DNA of 64,000 nt from assembly GCF_019222765.1 (NCBI RefSeq), contig NZ_CP078145.1, forward strand, positions 3,720,001 through 3,784,000. Reading direction: 5' to 3'. The notes under the pieces are model-generated. The model was given only the letters and a program-made list of their open reading frames with translations, ran no database searches and was not told where the DNA came from. The stretch comes from Nocardia iowensis (lineage in GTDB: Bacteria; Actinomycetota; Actinomycetes; Mycobacteriales; Mycobacteriaceae). The position numbers and the translations under genes are program-made. This document shows positions 35,500 to 44,656 of this stretch, piece after piece; within the stretch, counting starts at the first letter, position 1, and the number at the start of each line of letters is the position of its first letter.

Positions 35500-37021
35500 G
35501 GTCACTACAGTGGAGATGTTGTCCTTACTGAAGCCGGACATGGGGTCTCCGGGTTACCCTCGGACCTACAATTACTCCGCGTACACGAACGGCGTGTACG
35601 ACAGTTTTCCTCGTTTTTTGCGAGGGTTGTTCGATAGCTGTGGTGTGGGCTCCAAGACGGATCCGCCGACCAAGGATGTATTTACCAAGCTTCCTGCGGC
35701 CACCGACCATAGCTTTACCAACTACGCCGTCGCTCGTGCGAACCTCGAGCGGGGCCTTCAGGAACTCATTGAGGCCGACAAGAACGTGGTCGAATTGGCC
35801 AGAGCCAGCGCGGATAGAGCCCAGCTGGCACAGGAGAAACTGAACGCTGCGATCGTCGCGCTCAACAATATGGCGTCTACACCCGCACCGTACGGGATCA
35901 GCCAGGACGATCATATGCTCAGCTATCTCACACAGGTCACCGAGCGTGCCGAGGAAGGTATGAAGGAAGCCCACAACGAACTGGCGCGTTTGGCGACCGA
36001 AGCGCCGGATCCAGGAAAGAAGGATCCGGGCGAGGATAAAACGCCCGAACTCGGCGACCTGAAACCGCCTGGGGAGGGCGGCGATCCGCCGCCGCCACCC
36101 GATTGGTCGTCACTGCTCGGTTCAGGCGGCAACCTGAACGCGGTTCCGGGGAACGGGCCCGGTGTCTCCGACAGGATTGACGACTTGGCCCGCCGGTACA
36201 ACCCTTCGTCTCCGCCAACTCAGCTCGGTGCGGGCACCGGTCTCGGTGCCGGTCTCGGCGGGATGGACATGATGAGCTCACTGATGCCGCAGCTGCTCGC
36301 TCAACAGGCCATGCGGGACATGGCCGATCGCAGTCGCGGGGATATGCGCGAGGCGCCGGATTTGGAGCGGCGCGAACGCCGCACCGACCCCCCGCCGATT
36401 GCGGCGGCCGTGCCGGCGGCGACGCCGTGGTCTGCTCCGCCTGCTCCCCCTGCACCGCCTGCACAGCACGCGAGCGCACCTTCCGGCGCGTCCTCCCCAG
36501 CCCAGCCAGGGCCGCAGCAGCCGGCGCGACCGCGTGAGGCGGATGGGAGCGTGTTGTACACCTTCCCGGACGGCCGAAATCAGAAGGTCTCCGCAGTGGT
36601 CGCGCAGGCACTGGACGCGGCCTTTGCCAACACAACCGGCACGGATGCCAAGGCGGCGTATGCGGATACCACTGCCAAATGGTCGGGCGGCAAGGACAAG
36701 GCCGAGGATCCCGGCCAGCGGGTCGACCCCTACGAGTTGATGACCGGCGACGTCGCCAGTTGGGACAGTGGGCGCACAGCCATCGTCATCACTTGGGGTT
36801 CGGAGACGGACGGGACGCTCGAGGTCGTCGTGGACGGCGCGCAGAGGATGTTTGAGGGGGAGATGCACGGCGGAGACGGCGATTTCGGTGACTTCGCCGG
36901 GTTCTTCCATCCACCTGGAATCGAATTGCCCGCCGGGGCAGCCAGTGCGCCGCCCTCGGACGTCGCCGCCGCCGACCAGGCGGGCGCGGCGCCCTCGGTG
37001 GCGGTGCCCGCGCCCGCATAG
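35492..37021 (+). CDS. Proline-rich ESX-associated protein with shared C-terminal domain
   Basis: 509 residues from GTG 35492 (a GTG at 35510 is possible). Residues 70-170 are helical (ELIEADKNVVELARASADRA, LTQVTERAEEGMKEAHNELA), then a Pro/Gly-rich middle. The C-terminal 150 residues (VLYTFPDGRNQKVSAVVAQA, LMTGDVASWDSGRTAIVITW, GDFGDFAGFFHPPG) match the C-terminus of the lectin protein at 48466 segment by segment. This domain was not recognised from any known family. No signal peptide; a likely secreted substrate. The gene after it, EspB-like, has a strong ribosome site 4 bases past the stop. Confidence 0.65.
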   Translation: MREVTTVEMLSLLKPDMGSPGYPRTYNYSAYTNGVYDSFPRFLRGLFDSCGVGSKTDPPTKDVFTKLPAATDHSFTNYAVARANLERGLQELIEADKNVVELARASADRAQLAQEKLNAAIVALNNMASTPAPYGISQDDHMLSYLTQVTERAEEGMKEAHNELARLATEAPDPGKKDPGEDKTPELGDLKPPGEGGDPPPPPDWSSLLGSGGNLNAVPGNGPGVSDRIDDLARRYNPSSPPTQLGAGTGLGAGLGGMDMMSSLMPQLLAQQAMRDMADRSRGDMREAPDLERRERRTDPPPIAAAVPAATPWSAPPAPPAPPAQHASAPSGASSPAQPGPQQPARPREADGSVLYTFPDGRNQKVSAVVAQALDAAFANTTGTDAKAAYADTTAKWSGGKDKAEDPGQRVDPYELMTGDVASWDSGRTAIVITWGSETDGTLEVVVDGAQRMFEGEMHGGDGDFGDFAGFFHPPGIELPAGAASAPPSDVAAADQAGAAPSVAVPAPA

Positions 37022-37034
37022 TGCAGGAGGAGTC

Positions 37035-38477
37035 ATGGAGCTGAATGTCGATCCCAGGTCGCTGGCCGATGTGGCGTTGGTCCTTGCGGATACGGCATCC
37101 GGCACCGATGCGGTGCTGCCACAGAGCTGGTTGGTACCTGCCGGAGCAGACATGATTTCACAGGTGCAGAAGCGGCGCCTCGACGCGAATCTTGCGATGC
37201 TGCGCAACGCCGCGACCGTGGTTTTCGACGAGATCGAGTCGATTTCCCATCGCGTTGGCAGTGCGGCAGCGGACTACAGCGAGGCTGACAACGTGAACGC
37301 GCTCGTGCTCGGCGGTGGTCACGGTGATGTGGTCGATAACCCGGTAGGAGCGGTCCACCGCGGTGGCAGCCAGCAGGTGCCGCCGAGGGGCAGTGTGCTG
37401 AGCGGCGCGGTCGATCCGCTGACTTTCGCCAAGCAACTGCGAGCCGGGCCGGGTCCGGATGCCGCGCAAGGGCTCGCCGCCGCGTTCCGCAGCTACGTGC
37501 GGGGTCCATATACCACGCTGCGCAGTTCGGTCGACCGGGCCGCGGCGGCGATGCAAAGCTGGACACCGGTGGGGTACGCGGCCTCGACCACGCTTACCCG
37601 ATACCGTGGCTTGCTCGACCAACTTGGTGATGGTTTCGCGCGCTGGGCCGACGATGTCGATGCTTACGGCAACGCGTTCCGCACCGCGAAGGCGAAACAT
37701 CCGGCGCCGGAAGAGATCATCGCGGCTCGCAAGGAACTGCTCGCCGCTATCCGGGCTGAAGACGAACTCGGGGTCCAGCGAGCCTTGGCGAAACTCGAAG
37801 AGCTCGACGTACGTTCGGCGGAGACTGTCGGCCGGTACGCGACCGAGACCGGTGTTGAGATCTCCGACAGTGAGCGTTCGGGCGGTGGCGGTGATTCCAG
37901 TTCCCTGACTTCGATGCTGCCCGCCTTGCTGAGCTCGATGGCCGCGGGCGGACTGCCTATGGCGCAGGACTTGATGAGTCCAGCGGATGAATATGGCTAT
38001 GACGAATACGGTTACGACGATTCCTTCCTCGACGACTACGCGTACAGTCCGGTCGGCGCACCGAGCGGGCTTGGGGGCGTCCCGGTGAGCGCCGACTTCA
38101 GTCCGGTGGAGGCCGCTGACCCCGCAGTCGTGGTGGGGCCGATGGCCACCGGCAGCGCATTGGGCGCCGCCGCGTCGAGCGCGCCGCGCGCACCGGTGAT
38201 CGAGCCGCTGAACACCTCGTCAGCCGGTGCGGCGCACGGGCGTGGCGCTGCGGGCATGCCCTACATGCCCTACATGCCGATGGCGCCGGGCATGGGTCAG
38301 GGCGGCGGGAACAACGAGCGCAACCGTGTCGTTGCCTGGCATCCGGATCGCCTGATGTACGTCGACGACACACCGCATACCGAGGCGGTAATCGGGGAGC
38401 GGCCGACGATCGCCTTGTCGGTGACACCGCCTACACCGACCCCCGCCGACCCAACCCGCAACGGAGGATCCTCATGA
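37035..38477 (+). CDS. EspB-like fused PE-PPE-type secretion substrate
   Basis: 480 residues, ATG 37035 after AGGAGGAG. Residues 1-90 behave like a PE domain and carry the secretion motif YSEAD (81-85), identical to that in EspC. Residues 125-250 are PPE-like: a bent helical pair around W176 (QSWTPVGY, in the place of W-x-G) and AYGNAFRTAKAKHPAPEEII, corresponding to the helical tip of EspB and PPE. The rest is low-complexity, with EYGYDEYGYDD and MPYMPYMPMAPG. EspB is an ESX-1 secreted protein that forms rings outside the cell. The next gene is EspL-like, as in the mycobacterial order espL-espB. Confidence 0.78.
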   Translation: MELNVDPRSLADVALVLADTASGTDAVLPQSWLVPAGADMISQVQKRRLDANLAMLRNAATVVFDEIESISHRVGSAAADYSEADNVNALVLGGGHGDVVDNPVGAVHRGGSQQVPPRGSVLSGAVDPLTFAKQLRAGPGPDAAQGLAAAFRSYVRGPYTTLRSSVDRAAAAMQSWTPVGYAASTTLTRYRGLLDQLGDGFARWADDVDAYGNAFRTAKAKHPAPEEIIAARKELLAAIRAEDELGVQRALAKLEELDVRSAETVGRYATETGVEISDSERSGGGGDSSSLTSMLPALLSSMAAGGLPMAQDLMSPADEYGYDEYGYDDSFLDDYAYSPVGAPSGLGGVPVSADFSPVEAADPAVVVGPMATGSALGAAASSAPRAPVIEPLNTSSAGAAHGRGAAGMPYMPYMPMAPGMGQGGGNNERNRVVAWHPDRLMYVDDTPHTEAVIGERPTIALSVTPPTPTPADPTRNGGSS

Positions 38478-38824
38478 GCGCCATCCATCCCGACGTACAA
38501 GCGGCGCTCGACATGGCTCGCGAATTGCGCCACCGCATCGCTGATCTACGCGAGCGAATCGACAATGTGCGGGCGCGCCGCCCGTCACCGAGCGGCGCGG
38601 TGATCCCCGAAGTCGACGCGATGGGCCATCTCACCGATCTCTACCTGGCGCCTGGCACCGTGCGGCGGTTCACCGGCCACGAGCTGGTCACCGAGATCAT
38701 GGCGGCCATCCGGGAAAGTACCGATGACGCGGCACGGCAGCATCAGGTCATCATGGATACCGCTGTGCCGCCGGACCTTTCCGCCCTGCAGCGGTCCACG
38801 AACGGCTCGGAGCCGACATCGTGA
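38474..38824 (+). CDS. YbaB/EbfC-type, EspL-like protein
   Basis: 116 residues; ATG 38474 overlaps the EspB-like stop (ATGA). A coiled helix (LDMARELRHRIADLRERIDN) precedes the YbaB core SGAVIPEVDAMGHLTDLYLA and a closing helix (HELVTEIMAAIRESTDDAAR). In ESX-1 the YbaB protein EspL is encoded beside EspB and stabilises ESX-1 substrates. The adjacency here supports that role rather than DNA binding. Confidence 0.8.
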   Translation: MSAIHPDVQAALDMARELRHRIADLRERIDNVRARRPSPSGAVIPEVDAMGHLTDLYLAPGTVRRFTGHELVTEIMAAIRESTDDAARQHQVIMDTAVPPDLSALQRSTNGSEPTS

Positions 38825-39573
38825 ACGAGGCAGGCGAGGTCACTGTGGCCGACACCGTACGGTGGCTGCACGAGGAGGGGCTGATCCGGCTGGCCGGGGT
38901 CGGCGCTCGAATGTCCGATCCCATCGCCGCGTACGCCGTCGATGTCGCCACTGGAACGGTTGTCGTACATCCAGTCGCCGGTGTCGGGCTCGGCTCCGAT
39001 GTGCTGACCCTGGCCGCCGACGATCTGCCGTTCCCAACGGGTACCTCGAAGCGTCTAGTGATCGTCGGGGTCACGACTGCCGACGCCGTGCTCGTCGTCG
39101 ACCTGGCGGCCAGCACCGACATTGCCATCAACGCCGACGCCCCGGAAGAAGCTGCCCGTTCCTGGGCGATGCAGTTGTTGATGAATCCGGACATCACGCT
39201 GACCACCAACAGCGCAGATATCGCCATAGGCCCGAATACTCGATGCGGACACCGCTTTCTCCCGGGAACCGACACCGTGGTTATCAACGTCGATGATCGA
39301 CGCCCGCCCATCACGACCGTCACGCTCAATGCGACGACGGATGGACCAGACCACCTCGACGTCTATCCGGACGGATCAGGTGAGCTGTATCTGGGGGCCA
39401 GGTTCTGGGAACTGCGGCGGGTCATGTGTATCGACGATGTCGCGTGGTCAAGTCTCACCGAAACCCTGCTGCAACCCGATTCCGCTGGTGATTCTGAGCC
39501 GGCGCAGGAGCATCGACTCGCGCCGGTTCCGGAACCCGAATTTCCCGTGCGACTCCAGGAGGGTGGCCGATGA
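38821..39573 (+). CDS. Conserved-looking ESX-associated protein of unknown function
   Basis: 250 residues from GTG 38821, again an ATGA/GTGA-type overlap with the previous gene. It has no membrane segment or signal. The N-terminal third is mixed alpha/beta (ADTVRWLHEEGLIRLAGVG, VVVHPVAGVG), the middle Asp/Thr-rich beta, and a further block is DVYPDGSGELYLGARFWELR. No family is recognised. Tight coupling to the EspL-like and EspH-like genes suggests a chaperone or cytosolic component for export of the EspB-like protein. Confidence 0.6.
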   Translation: MNEAGEVTVADTVRWLHEEGLIRLAGVGARMSDPIAAYAVDVATGTVVVHPVAGVGLGSDVLTLAADDLPFPTGTSKRLVIVGVTTADAVLVVDLAASTDIAINADAPEEAARSWAMQLLMNPDITLTTNSADIAIGPNTRCGHRFLPGTDTVVINVDDRRPPITTVTLNATTDGPDHLDVYPDGSGELYLGARFWELRRVMCIDDVAWSSLTETLLQPDSAGDSEPAQEHRLAPVPEPEFPVRLQEGGR

Positions 39574-39944
39574 CCGAGAAATCAGAACCGCAGCGGGCCG
39601 ACCTCGATCCGGATGGTGACCCGGACGAAGCAGAGCTGCCACCGGATTGGCCGACCATGACCTACGAGGTGTTCAATCCCGGCCACACCGTGGGCGTTGC
39701 CTGCGACCGCGACGGCCAGGTGGTCGGGCTGCACATCACCGACGATGCCAGGGACAACGGCGACAGCTGGCTGGCGAAGGAGATCGTCCGCATCGCGCGA
39801 CTCGCGCATATGAAGTCCCGGGTCGGACTGCGAACCGAGATGGAGTACAAGGGGGTCCTCCCGTACACCGTCGATTCGTTCGACCTGCCCACCGAAGCCG
39901 CGTATATCGCAGCCGAAAACGCCGAATTCGGCACTACCTCCTGA
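39570..39944 (+). CDS. EspH-like (DUF2694) protein
   Basis: 124 residues, ATG 39570 with a 4-base overlap. An acidic N-terminal tail (DLDPDGDPDEAELPPD) is followed by TYEVFNPGHTVGVACDRDGQ and then LAKEIVRIARLAHMKSRVGL, matching in order the NPxGxVxV...DGxI...LAxEIxxIAxLARxKA pattern of mycobacterial EspH. The end, YTVDSFDLPTEAAYIAAENA, also parallels EspH. EspH is a cytosolic ESX-1 protein needed for secretion of specific substrates. Confidence 0.75.
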   Translation: MTEKSEPQRADLDPDGDPDEAELPPDWPTMTYEVFNPGHTVGVACDRDGQVVGLHITDDARDNGDSWLAKEIVRIARLAHMKSRVGLRTEMEYKGVLPYTVDSFDLPTEAAYIAAENAEFGTTS

Positions 39945-39980
39945 ACGCCGGACTCGGCACAATCCATGAATGGAGGCCAC

Positions 39981-40289
39981 GTGCTGGATATCGATTCGCC
40001 GTCCGAGGTCATTGCTGCGGCAGTTGTTTTCGCACGCTCCGTCACGGCGGTGACCGACCGCGTCGCGGCAACGACCCGGGAGTGCACGCCGCAACACGCA
40101 CCGGTATCGCAACTAGATCACCAACTCGTCGCCAGTCTCGAGTGGATCAAGTCGGTCTGCGCACGCGCAGCCGCGACCGGTCGCGCCGACTCCGAATCCT
40201 CCTTTCAAAAGACCGTCCGGATTGCCGAGGCGCTCGATGCGGCGGACCAGCACGGCGCACAGCGAATCGCGAAGTATGCGCCGATCTGA
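39981..40289 (+). CDS. Small helical protein
   Basis: 102 residues from GTG 39981, which has GGAGG 6 bases upstream; an in-frame ATG lies 15 bases earlier. Entirely helical in prediction by eye (VIAAAVVFARSVTAVTDRVA, DHQLVASLEWIKSVCARAAA). Its size suits an Esx-like or chaperone partner of the EspK-like gene 29 bases downstream, but it has no W-x-G and no family match. Confidence 0.55.
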   Translation: MLDIDSPSEVIAAAVVFARSVTAVTDRVAATTRECTPQHAPVSQLDHQLVASLEWIKSVCARAAATGRADSESSFQKTVRIAEALDAADQHGAQRIAKYAPI

Positions 40290-40318
40290 TCGGCGCAGTC
40301 GAGGCGAACGGAAAGCGG

Positions 40319-42640
40319 ATGGAACCGCAGCGGAACTTTCCGTACTGGGCCGATATCGTCGGCGAGAACTGGCCGGCGATCGGTCCGGAGGACTGGATCG
40401 CCCTCGAATCGGTGGCCCGTGACGGCGTTGCTGGGTTAGACGCGGGCGCGGTCACCCAGGCGAGGCACGCATTCGACGAGGTCGTACGGTCCAGCGCCGC
40501 GTTGGAGCCGGTTGAACAGCAGATGCGGCGGGCGAACCCGGTGGCCTACGTTGAGGCATTGCTGGCTGCGGCGGATACCTTTCGGGTTTTCGCGGGGGTG
40601 GTCGGCCGCACCAGCCATCAGATCCTCGACATCGTCGAGCAGGCCAAGCGCCGGATCGACGGTATACCCGAGACGAGCGAATCGGGTGACGAGGAGGACC
40701 AACAGCACCACGGCGCGGCCAGCGTCGGTGACATTGTCGCCGAGGCCCGGGCCGAGGTGGTCGACGTGGCGACCGAGGCCGCCGCGGCGGCCGAATTCAT
40801 GACCCGGCCGCTGCTCGCAAGAATCGCGGAGGCGCTGGGTCAGCCGGTGCCATGGCAACCGGAACGCGAGCGCTCGCCACGGAATTCACCCGGGTCGCCG
40901 CCAGTGTACGGAGACCCGGATCAGACAACTCGGCCGCCGCTCGGCCTGCCGTCCCAGGACACACCGGGGCCCGCGCCGAGGGGCGAGTTGGGGTTGGTCC
41001 CACACGAGAACGGATTGCCAGGTCTATACGATCGCGAGCATTCGGCGGCCGGGCCCGCGGTCGTGCGCACCGATAGTTTTCCACTGCTCGGCGCGGGAGC
41101 GGGTGGGGGCGACACTCGACCGCCGGAGCCGGAAGCGGCCGAGTCCGATGGGGCGGCCTCTGACCGCCCGGTGAAGTCATCTGCGCCGCCGGATTCGATC
41201 ATTGGTGCGGCATCGGATCGCACCGCACGACCGGATCTCGGCAACGTCGTGGACCAGGACAGCGGGACGGTCGTTGCAGCGGATCAAGTTCTGGGCGAGG
41301 CAACGGATTCAACTGTGGTGCCGTTGGTTGCGGTGGATCCATCGCGCGCGCTGTCGCTGTCAGCAGTGGGGGCGCCCCTATTGGCGGCGGCTGCTGCGGT
41401 CCATCCCGCGGCGCTTGCCCCGGCGGTATCGAATCCTCAGTCGCCGGCGCAAGCGCGAGGCGTGATCCCGTCAGCGGGCTCGACTGCGGGTGCTGTCGCC
41501 GCTGAGGCGTCGGCCCAGCCACCTGCTCGAACGCCGCTGCGTGGCAGCGGCTCCGGCGAGGCAGCTGGGTCCGATACTTCGGTTCGCGAGGCGGTAAGCG
41601 CCGCGATTGCCGGGGCAGCCGCGCCTTCCTTCGTAGTCGGCGAGCGAGTCGACGGGGATCTCGTGCTGGCGCGAACGCTGCTGAGTGGCGTACTCGCGGT
41701 CGCGGGAACCTCGATGGTCGGACCGGCATGGGCGATCTCGGTGATGCGGCAGCCGGTCGGTTTGAGTGTGTTCATAACGTCGAACGAGGGGCGAGGCTGG
41801 TTACCGGCAGGGCTGTACCTGCCGAGTGAGCTGTCGACACCGTGGGTATGGGCGGTATCGGAATCTTCGGTGTGGGAGGGCATCTCGGATCCGGTGCGAA
41901 TCCTCGTGGAGTTCGGGATGGCGTGGGCCCGCAAGTCGGGGGCTCGGCTGTCGGCGGTCGCGTCCTCGGCACCGATCGATCCAATATTGCGTGCGCGGCT
42001 GAGCGACGTTTCGATGGCAGGCTCGGTACCTGCGGCCAAAGAACCAGACTTCGGTTCACCCGGGCCAGGCTTGGTGGACCGTTTCGGGCTGGTCGGATCC
42101 CGGCGCGCGCGGGAATGGGTCGATGGGATACCGGACGATCAGGTCCGCGCCCGGTGCGTCGAGTTGGCGTGGAATGCACATCTGCGAGTGCGGCTTTTCG
42201 AGACAAGCACACCGGAGCCGTTGGGACTGTCGGTATTACGTGATCGGATACTACGGGCGGTGGCCAGCGGCGCTGCGCCACAGCCACAGTGGTGGGACGA
42301 GCTGCGTGACGCGGACGATCTGCTCGCGGCGTCGCTGATATCCCGCCGGATCGACGTGGCACAGGTGGGCATCGGGCAGTTGCGCACCGACGATCCCGGC
42401 CACCGCTCGGAAGCAGCGTTGCTGCGCGAGTTAGTTTTCCAGCGCCGATGCGACGAACTTGTACTCCTGCTGGCGACCGAGCCGACGACGCAGCTGCTCC
42501 GCGAGATGGTATATGCGCACGGGCAGATCGTGGATCACCCACTATTCGAAGCACCGGAGGCATCCGCGGTGCCGGATGACCGCAGGAGAATCACTACAGC
42601 CGACCCCACGGGGAGGGGCTCGAGAAGCGTGCCGAGGTGA
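40319..42640 (+). CDS. EspK-like protein
   Basis: 773 residues, ATG 40319. Residues 1-165 are helical: ENWPAIGPEDWIALESVARD, then TSHQILDIVEQAKRRID, which parallels IAGLIEQAKSDI of EspK. A long Pro/Ala/Gly linker (about 180-430) follows. The C-terminal 320 residues resemble the EspK end: LVLARTLLSGVLAVAG, FITSNEGRGWLPAGLYLPSE, then VRILVEFGMAWARKSGARL. The same C-terminal domain recurs in the protein at 44988. EspK is an ESX-1 accessory factor linked to EspB secretion, and an EspB-like gene lies three genes upstream. No signal peptide. Confidence 0.78.
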   Translation: MEPQRNFPYWADIVGENWPAIGPEDWIALESVARDGVAGLDAGAVTQARHAFDEVVRSSAALEPVEQQMRRANPVAYVEALLAAADTFRVFAGVVGRTSHQILDIVEQAKRRIDGIPETSESGDEEDQQHHGAASVGDIVAEARAEVVDVATEAAAAAEFMTRPLLARIAEALGQPVPWQPERERSPRNSPGSPPVYGDPDQTTRPPLGLPSQDTPGPAPRGELGLVPHENGLPGLYDREHSAAGPAVVRTDSFPLLGAGAGGGDTRPPEPEAAESDGAASDRPVKSSAPPDSIIGAASDRTARPDLGNVVDQDSGTVVAADQVLGEATDSTVVPLVAVDPSRALSLSAVGAPLLAAAAAVHPAALAPAVSNPQSPAQARGVIPSAGSTAGAVAAEASAQPPARTPLRGSGSGEAAGSDTSVREAVSAAIAGAAAPSFVVGERVDGDLVLARTLLSGVLAVAGTSMVGPAWAISVMRQPVGLSVFITSNEGRGWLPAGLYLPSELSTPWVWAVSESSVWEGISDPVRILVEFGMAWARKSGARLSAVASSAPIDPILRARLSDVSMAGSVPAAKEPDFGSPGPGLVDRFGLVGSRRAREWVDGIPDDQVRARCVELAWNAHLRVRLFETSTPEPLGLSVLRDRILRAVASGAAPQPQWWDELRDADDLLAASLISRRIDVAQVGIGQLRTDDPGHRSEAALLRELVFQRRCDELVLLLATEPTTQLLREMVYAHGQIVDHPLFEAPEASAVPDDRRRITTADPTGRGSRSVPR

Positions 42641-43485
42641 ATCCGCTGCGTGGTGTCGTGCAGGCCGTAGCCGGAAGGATCAGGGGCCTCGCCGATAAAG
42701 AGACGAGAGCGCTGGCCTGGCGACTCAATATGGCAGCTGACGGCAGCCGGGATAGTGTACTGAGGGCGATGGGCGCCGATTCCGTGATCCCTGCTCGAAT
42801 GGACCCTTTCGACAGCGGCGCACGCAAGCCGTTCAACAATGCAAGTTCGGGGGCGGACTTCTTTCTGCGGAACATATACGGTAGGCAGTATCACCACGAC
42901 TACTCAACACGAGCCTTCGCGTACATCGATTCGTTGGCCTCGGTCCCTGCTGGGTGGCACCGCATATTCGCCTATTTTGCGCGCGGGCGACCCAACGGAG
43001 GAATCTGGCTCGGTGACACAGATCTCCTCAATCTTGGCCACCCCGACTGGCCACCGGGAAAAGAGGGTGGGCCGCAGGGAGCGCCGAATGGTGTGACGTG
43101 GGCTCACATACTCGGTTTGTACGACAGCAATAGCCGGGCCATGCTGGTCGGCCGCGGGCTCGGTGGCAGCGTGGACGTCGCAGTGCACGAGCTAGGTCAT
43201 GCCGTCGATCATGCCCTCGGCGAGCAGGGCAAGGACGCCGTCGGCTGGTTGAGTGACGGCGAGGCCTTCAAGGCTGTGCACTCTATTGTTGTTCCCTATC
43301 TGAGGAGTATCGATCCGGCTGTGGCTGACATGTACGCGGAACCCCAGACTGGGAGGAAGCAGTTGTTCGCTGAGAGCTTCGCATGGTTCCACCGCACATA
43401 TGGAGAGTCGTTTTCCGGATCATTCATCGCCGCAGAGCATCTGACGGACTATTATCGAGCTCTCTCGTCAAGTTTGAGGATATAG
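42637..43485 (+). CDS. Zincin metalloprotease resembling the anthrax lethal factor-like (ATLF) family; candidate effector
   Basis: 282 residues from GTG 42637, overlapping the EspK-like stop. The zinc motif is VAVHELGHAVDHALGE (His184, Glu185, His188), with a downstream Glu in RKQLFAESFAWF (Glu246) spaced as in ATLF-type zincins (H-E-x-G-H-A-x-D ... F-A-E-x-F-A). Residues 1-90 form a separate helical, basic N-terminal part, perhaps for recognition by the secretion machine. No signal peptide. Its place behind EspK- and EspB-like genes suggests a type VII-exported toxin or processing protease. The next gene overlaps by one base. Confidence 0.78.
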   Translation: MNPLRGVVQAVAGRIRGLADKETRALAWRLNMAADGSRDSVLRAMGADSVIPARMDPFDSGARKPFNNASSGADFFLRNIYGRQYHHDYSTRAFAYIDSLASVPAGWHRIFAYFARGRPNGGIWLGDTDLLNLGHPDWPPGKEGGPQGAPNGVTWAHILGLYDSNSRAMLVGRGLGGSVDVAVHELGHAVDHALGEQGKDAVGWLSDGEAFKAVHSIVVPYLRSIDPAVADMYAEPQTGRKQLFAESFAWFHRTYGESFSGSFIAAEHLTDYYRALSSSLRI

Positions 43486-43730
43486 TGACCGAAGATCATC
43501 CATTGGCCCGACGCCTCGACGACGGGCGTATTCTCTTGCGTTTCTGTGCCACCGATCCTGGCGGTGCGCTGGTCGACGGGGCCATCGTTATCGGCCCCGC
43601 AGATCCAGACTTCGCCCACTGGGAGGCGGCGATCAAACGATGGGTGCAACGAAATCCGCAACCCGAACCCGTCGAGTACGAACCCATTGACTACCAGAAC
43701 ATGCAAATGTTCCCAGGAGATCGGTCGTGA
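43485..43730 (+). CDS. Small partner of the metalloprotease
   Basis: 81 residues; GTG 43485 shares its first base with the metalloprotease stop, so the two are co-translated. The product is acidic, with ILLRFCATDPGGALVDGAIV, WEAAIKRWVQRNPQPEPVEY and a tail DYQNMQMFPGDRS. No family is recognised. Size and coupling fit an immunity protein or export chaperone for the metalloprotease; this is inference from position only. Confidence 0.6.
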   Translation: MTEDHPLARRLDDGRILLRFCATDPGGALVDGAIVIGPADPDFAHWEAAIKRWVQRNPQPEPVEYEPIDYQNMQMFPGDRS

Positions 43731-43861
43731 GGTCGTAAGCAGCTGCTTGCTTGGGCGACCGTGGGCAGCCGGATGTCGCAGGAGGGTCAGCCCAGCACAC
43801 GTACTTTGTTGTCAGGCATGGGAATACGAGCAACCGGTTCGGTCCACGCTAGCCTGCGCGG

Positions 43862-44299
43862 ATGGGCAACGTGTTGGTATCCACCGTCATAGATCGACCG
43901 CAGGCCGACGTGTTCGGCTATGTCACCGACCTGCGCCATGATGTCCACTGGTATCGCGGCATCGTTGCGGTCGACGTCCTGTCGGAGGTGGACGTGGGTG
44001 TCGGCGTCGTGTATCAGCAAGTGACCAGTCTGTTCGGCCGGACATTTACCGCCACAATGAAGGTGACGTCGTATGACCCGCCGCGTCACATGACGCTTGC
44101 TTCGATCCGGTCATTGACTCCGTTCCTTGCCCACTACCACTTCAGGCCTACCGCCGTTGGCGCGGGCACCGTCTTTACGCTCGACGCGGAGGTCACCGGT
44201 GTAGGGGCCTTCCGTTTGCTGGGCCCGCTATTCGTTCCGCTGGTTCGCCGCGCCACCATGCGGCGCCTGCGGATCCTCAAAAAAGTTCTCGAAGCCTGA
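43862..44299 (+). CDS. SRPBCC (START-like) family protein
   Basis: 145 residues, ATG 43862. Typical polyketide-cyclase/START-like beginning VLVSTVIDRPQADVFGYVTD with HDVHWYRGIVAVDVL, central FTATMKVTSYDPPRHMTLAS and a C-terminal helix RRATMRRLRILKKVLE. These bind small hydrophobic ligands; the ligand is unknown. It has its own 130-base upstream gap and breaks the coupled gene order, so it may be a passenger in the locus. Confidence 0.85.
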   Translation: MGNVLVSTVIDRPQADVFGYVTDLRHDVHWYRGIVAVDVLSEVDVGVGVVYQQVTSLFGRTFTATMKVTSYDPPRHMTLASIRSLTPFLAHYHFRPTAVGAGTVFTLDAEVTGVGAFRLLGPLFVPLVRRATMRRLRILKKVLEA

Positions 44300-44656
44300 T
44301 GCCCGACCGCGCCGGCGGCGGACATGGGCGATGCCGTGGCGACCATCTCGTCTGCCAGATCGAGGATGAGGATTCTGGTGCGGTCTCACTGCACGCCCGC
44401 CTGACGCATGAGGTCTTCGTGCCCTCTGGGAAGTGCCCGGCCGTGGGGGTGATCAGATCATCCATGCCCGGCGGCATTGTTACCGGCACCACTTCCGCTT
44501 TTTCTCCCACGGCGCAGTCTCGCGTCCCGCCAGCGGTCGAGCGTAGACGCCGGATTCGCTGCTGAGCCCATTGTCGCCCCAGCCAGACGATGGCGTCGCC
44601 AATGCTGGGAAGCCTTGACAATGAGGGAACCAGCGGGTGGAAAAGGATGAGCGAAG
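44300..44656. other. Intergenic before the EspC-like genes
   Basis: A plus frame (44299-44565) overlaps the SRPBCC stop but has irregular codon use and no family features, so it is not called. GCCAATGCTGGGAAG near 44606-44620 is a partial match to the CCC/GGGAAT elements. The promoter for the 44657 gene must be here. Confidence 0.4.

Noticed and set aside
44299..44565. Frame overlapping the SRPBCC stop, 88 codons
   Set aside because: No ribosome site beyond the overlap, irregular composition and no motif; its end is Arg-rich like non-coding frames.
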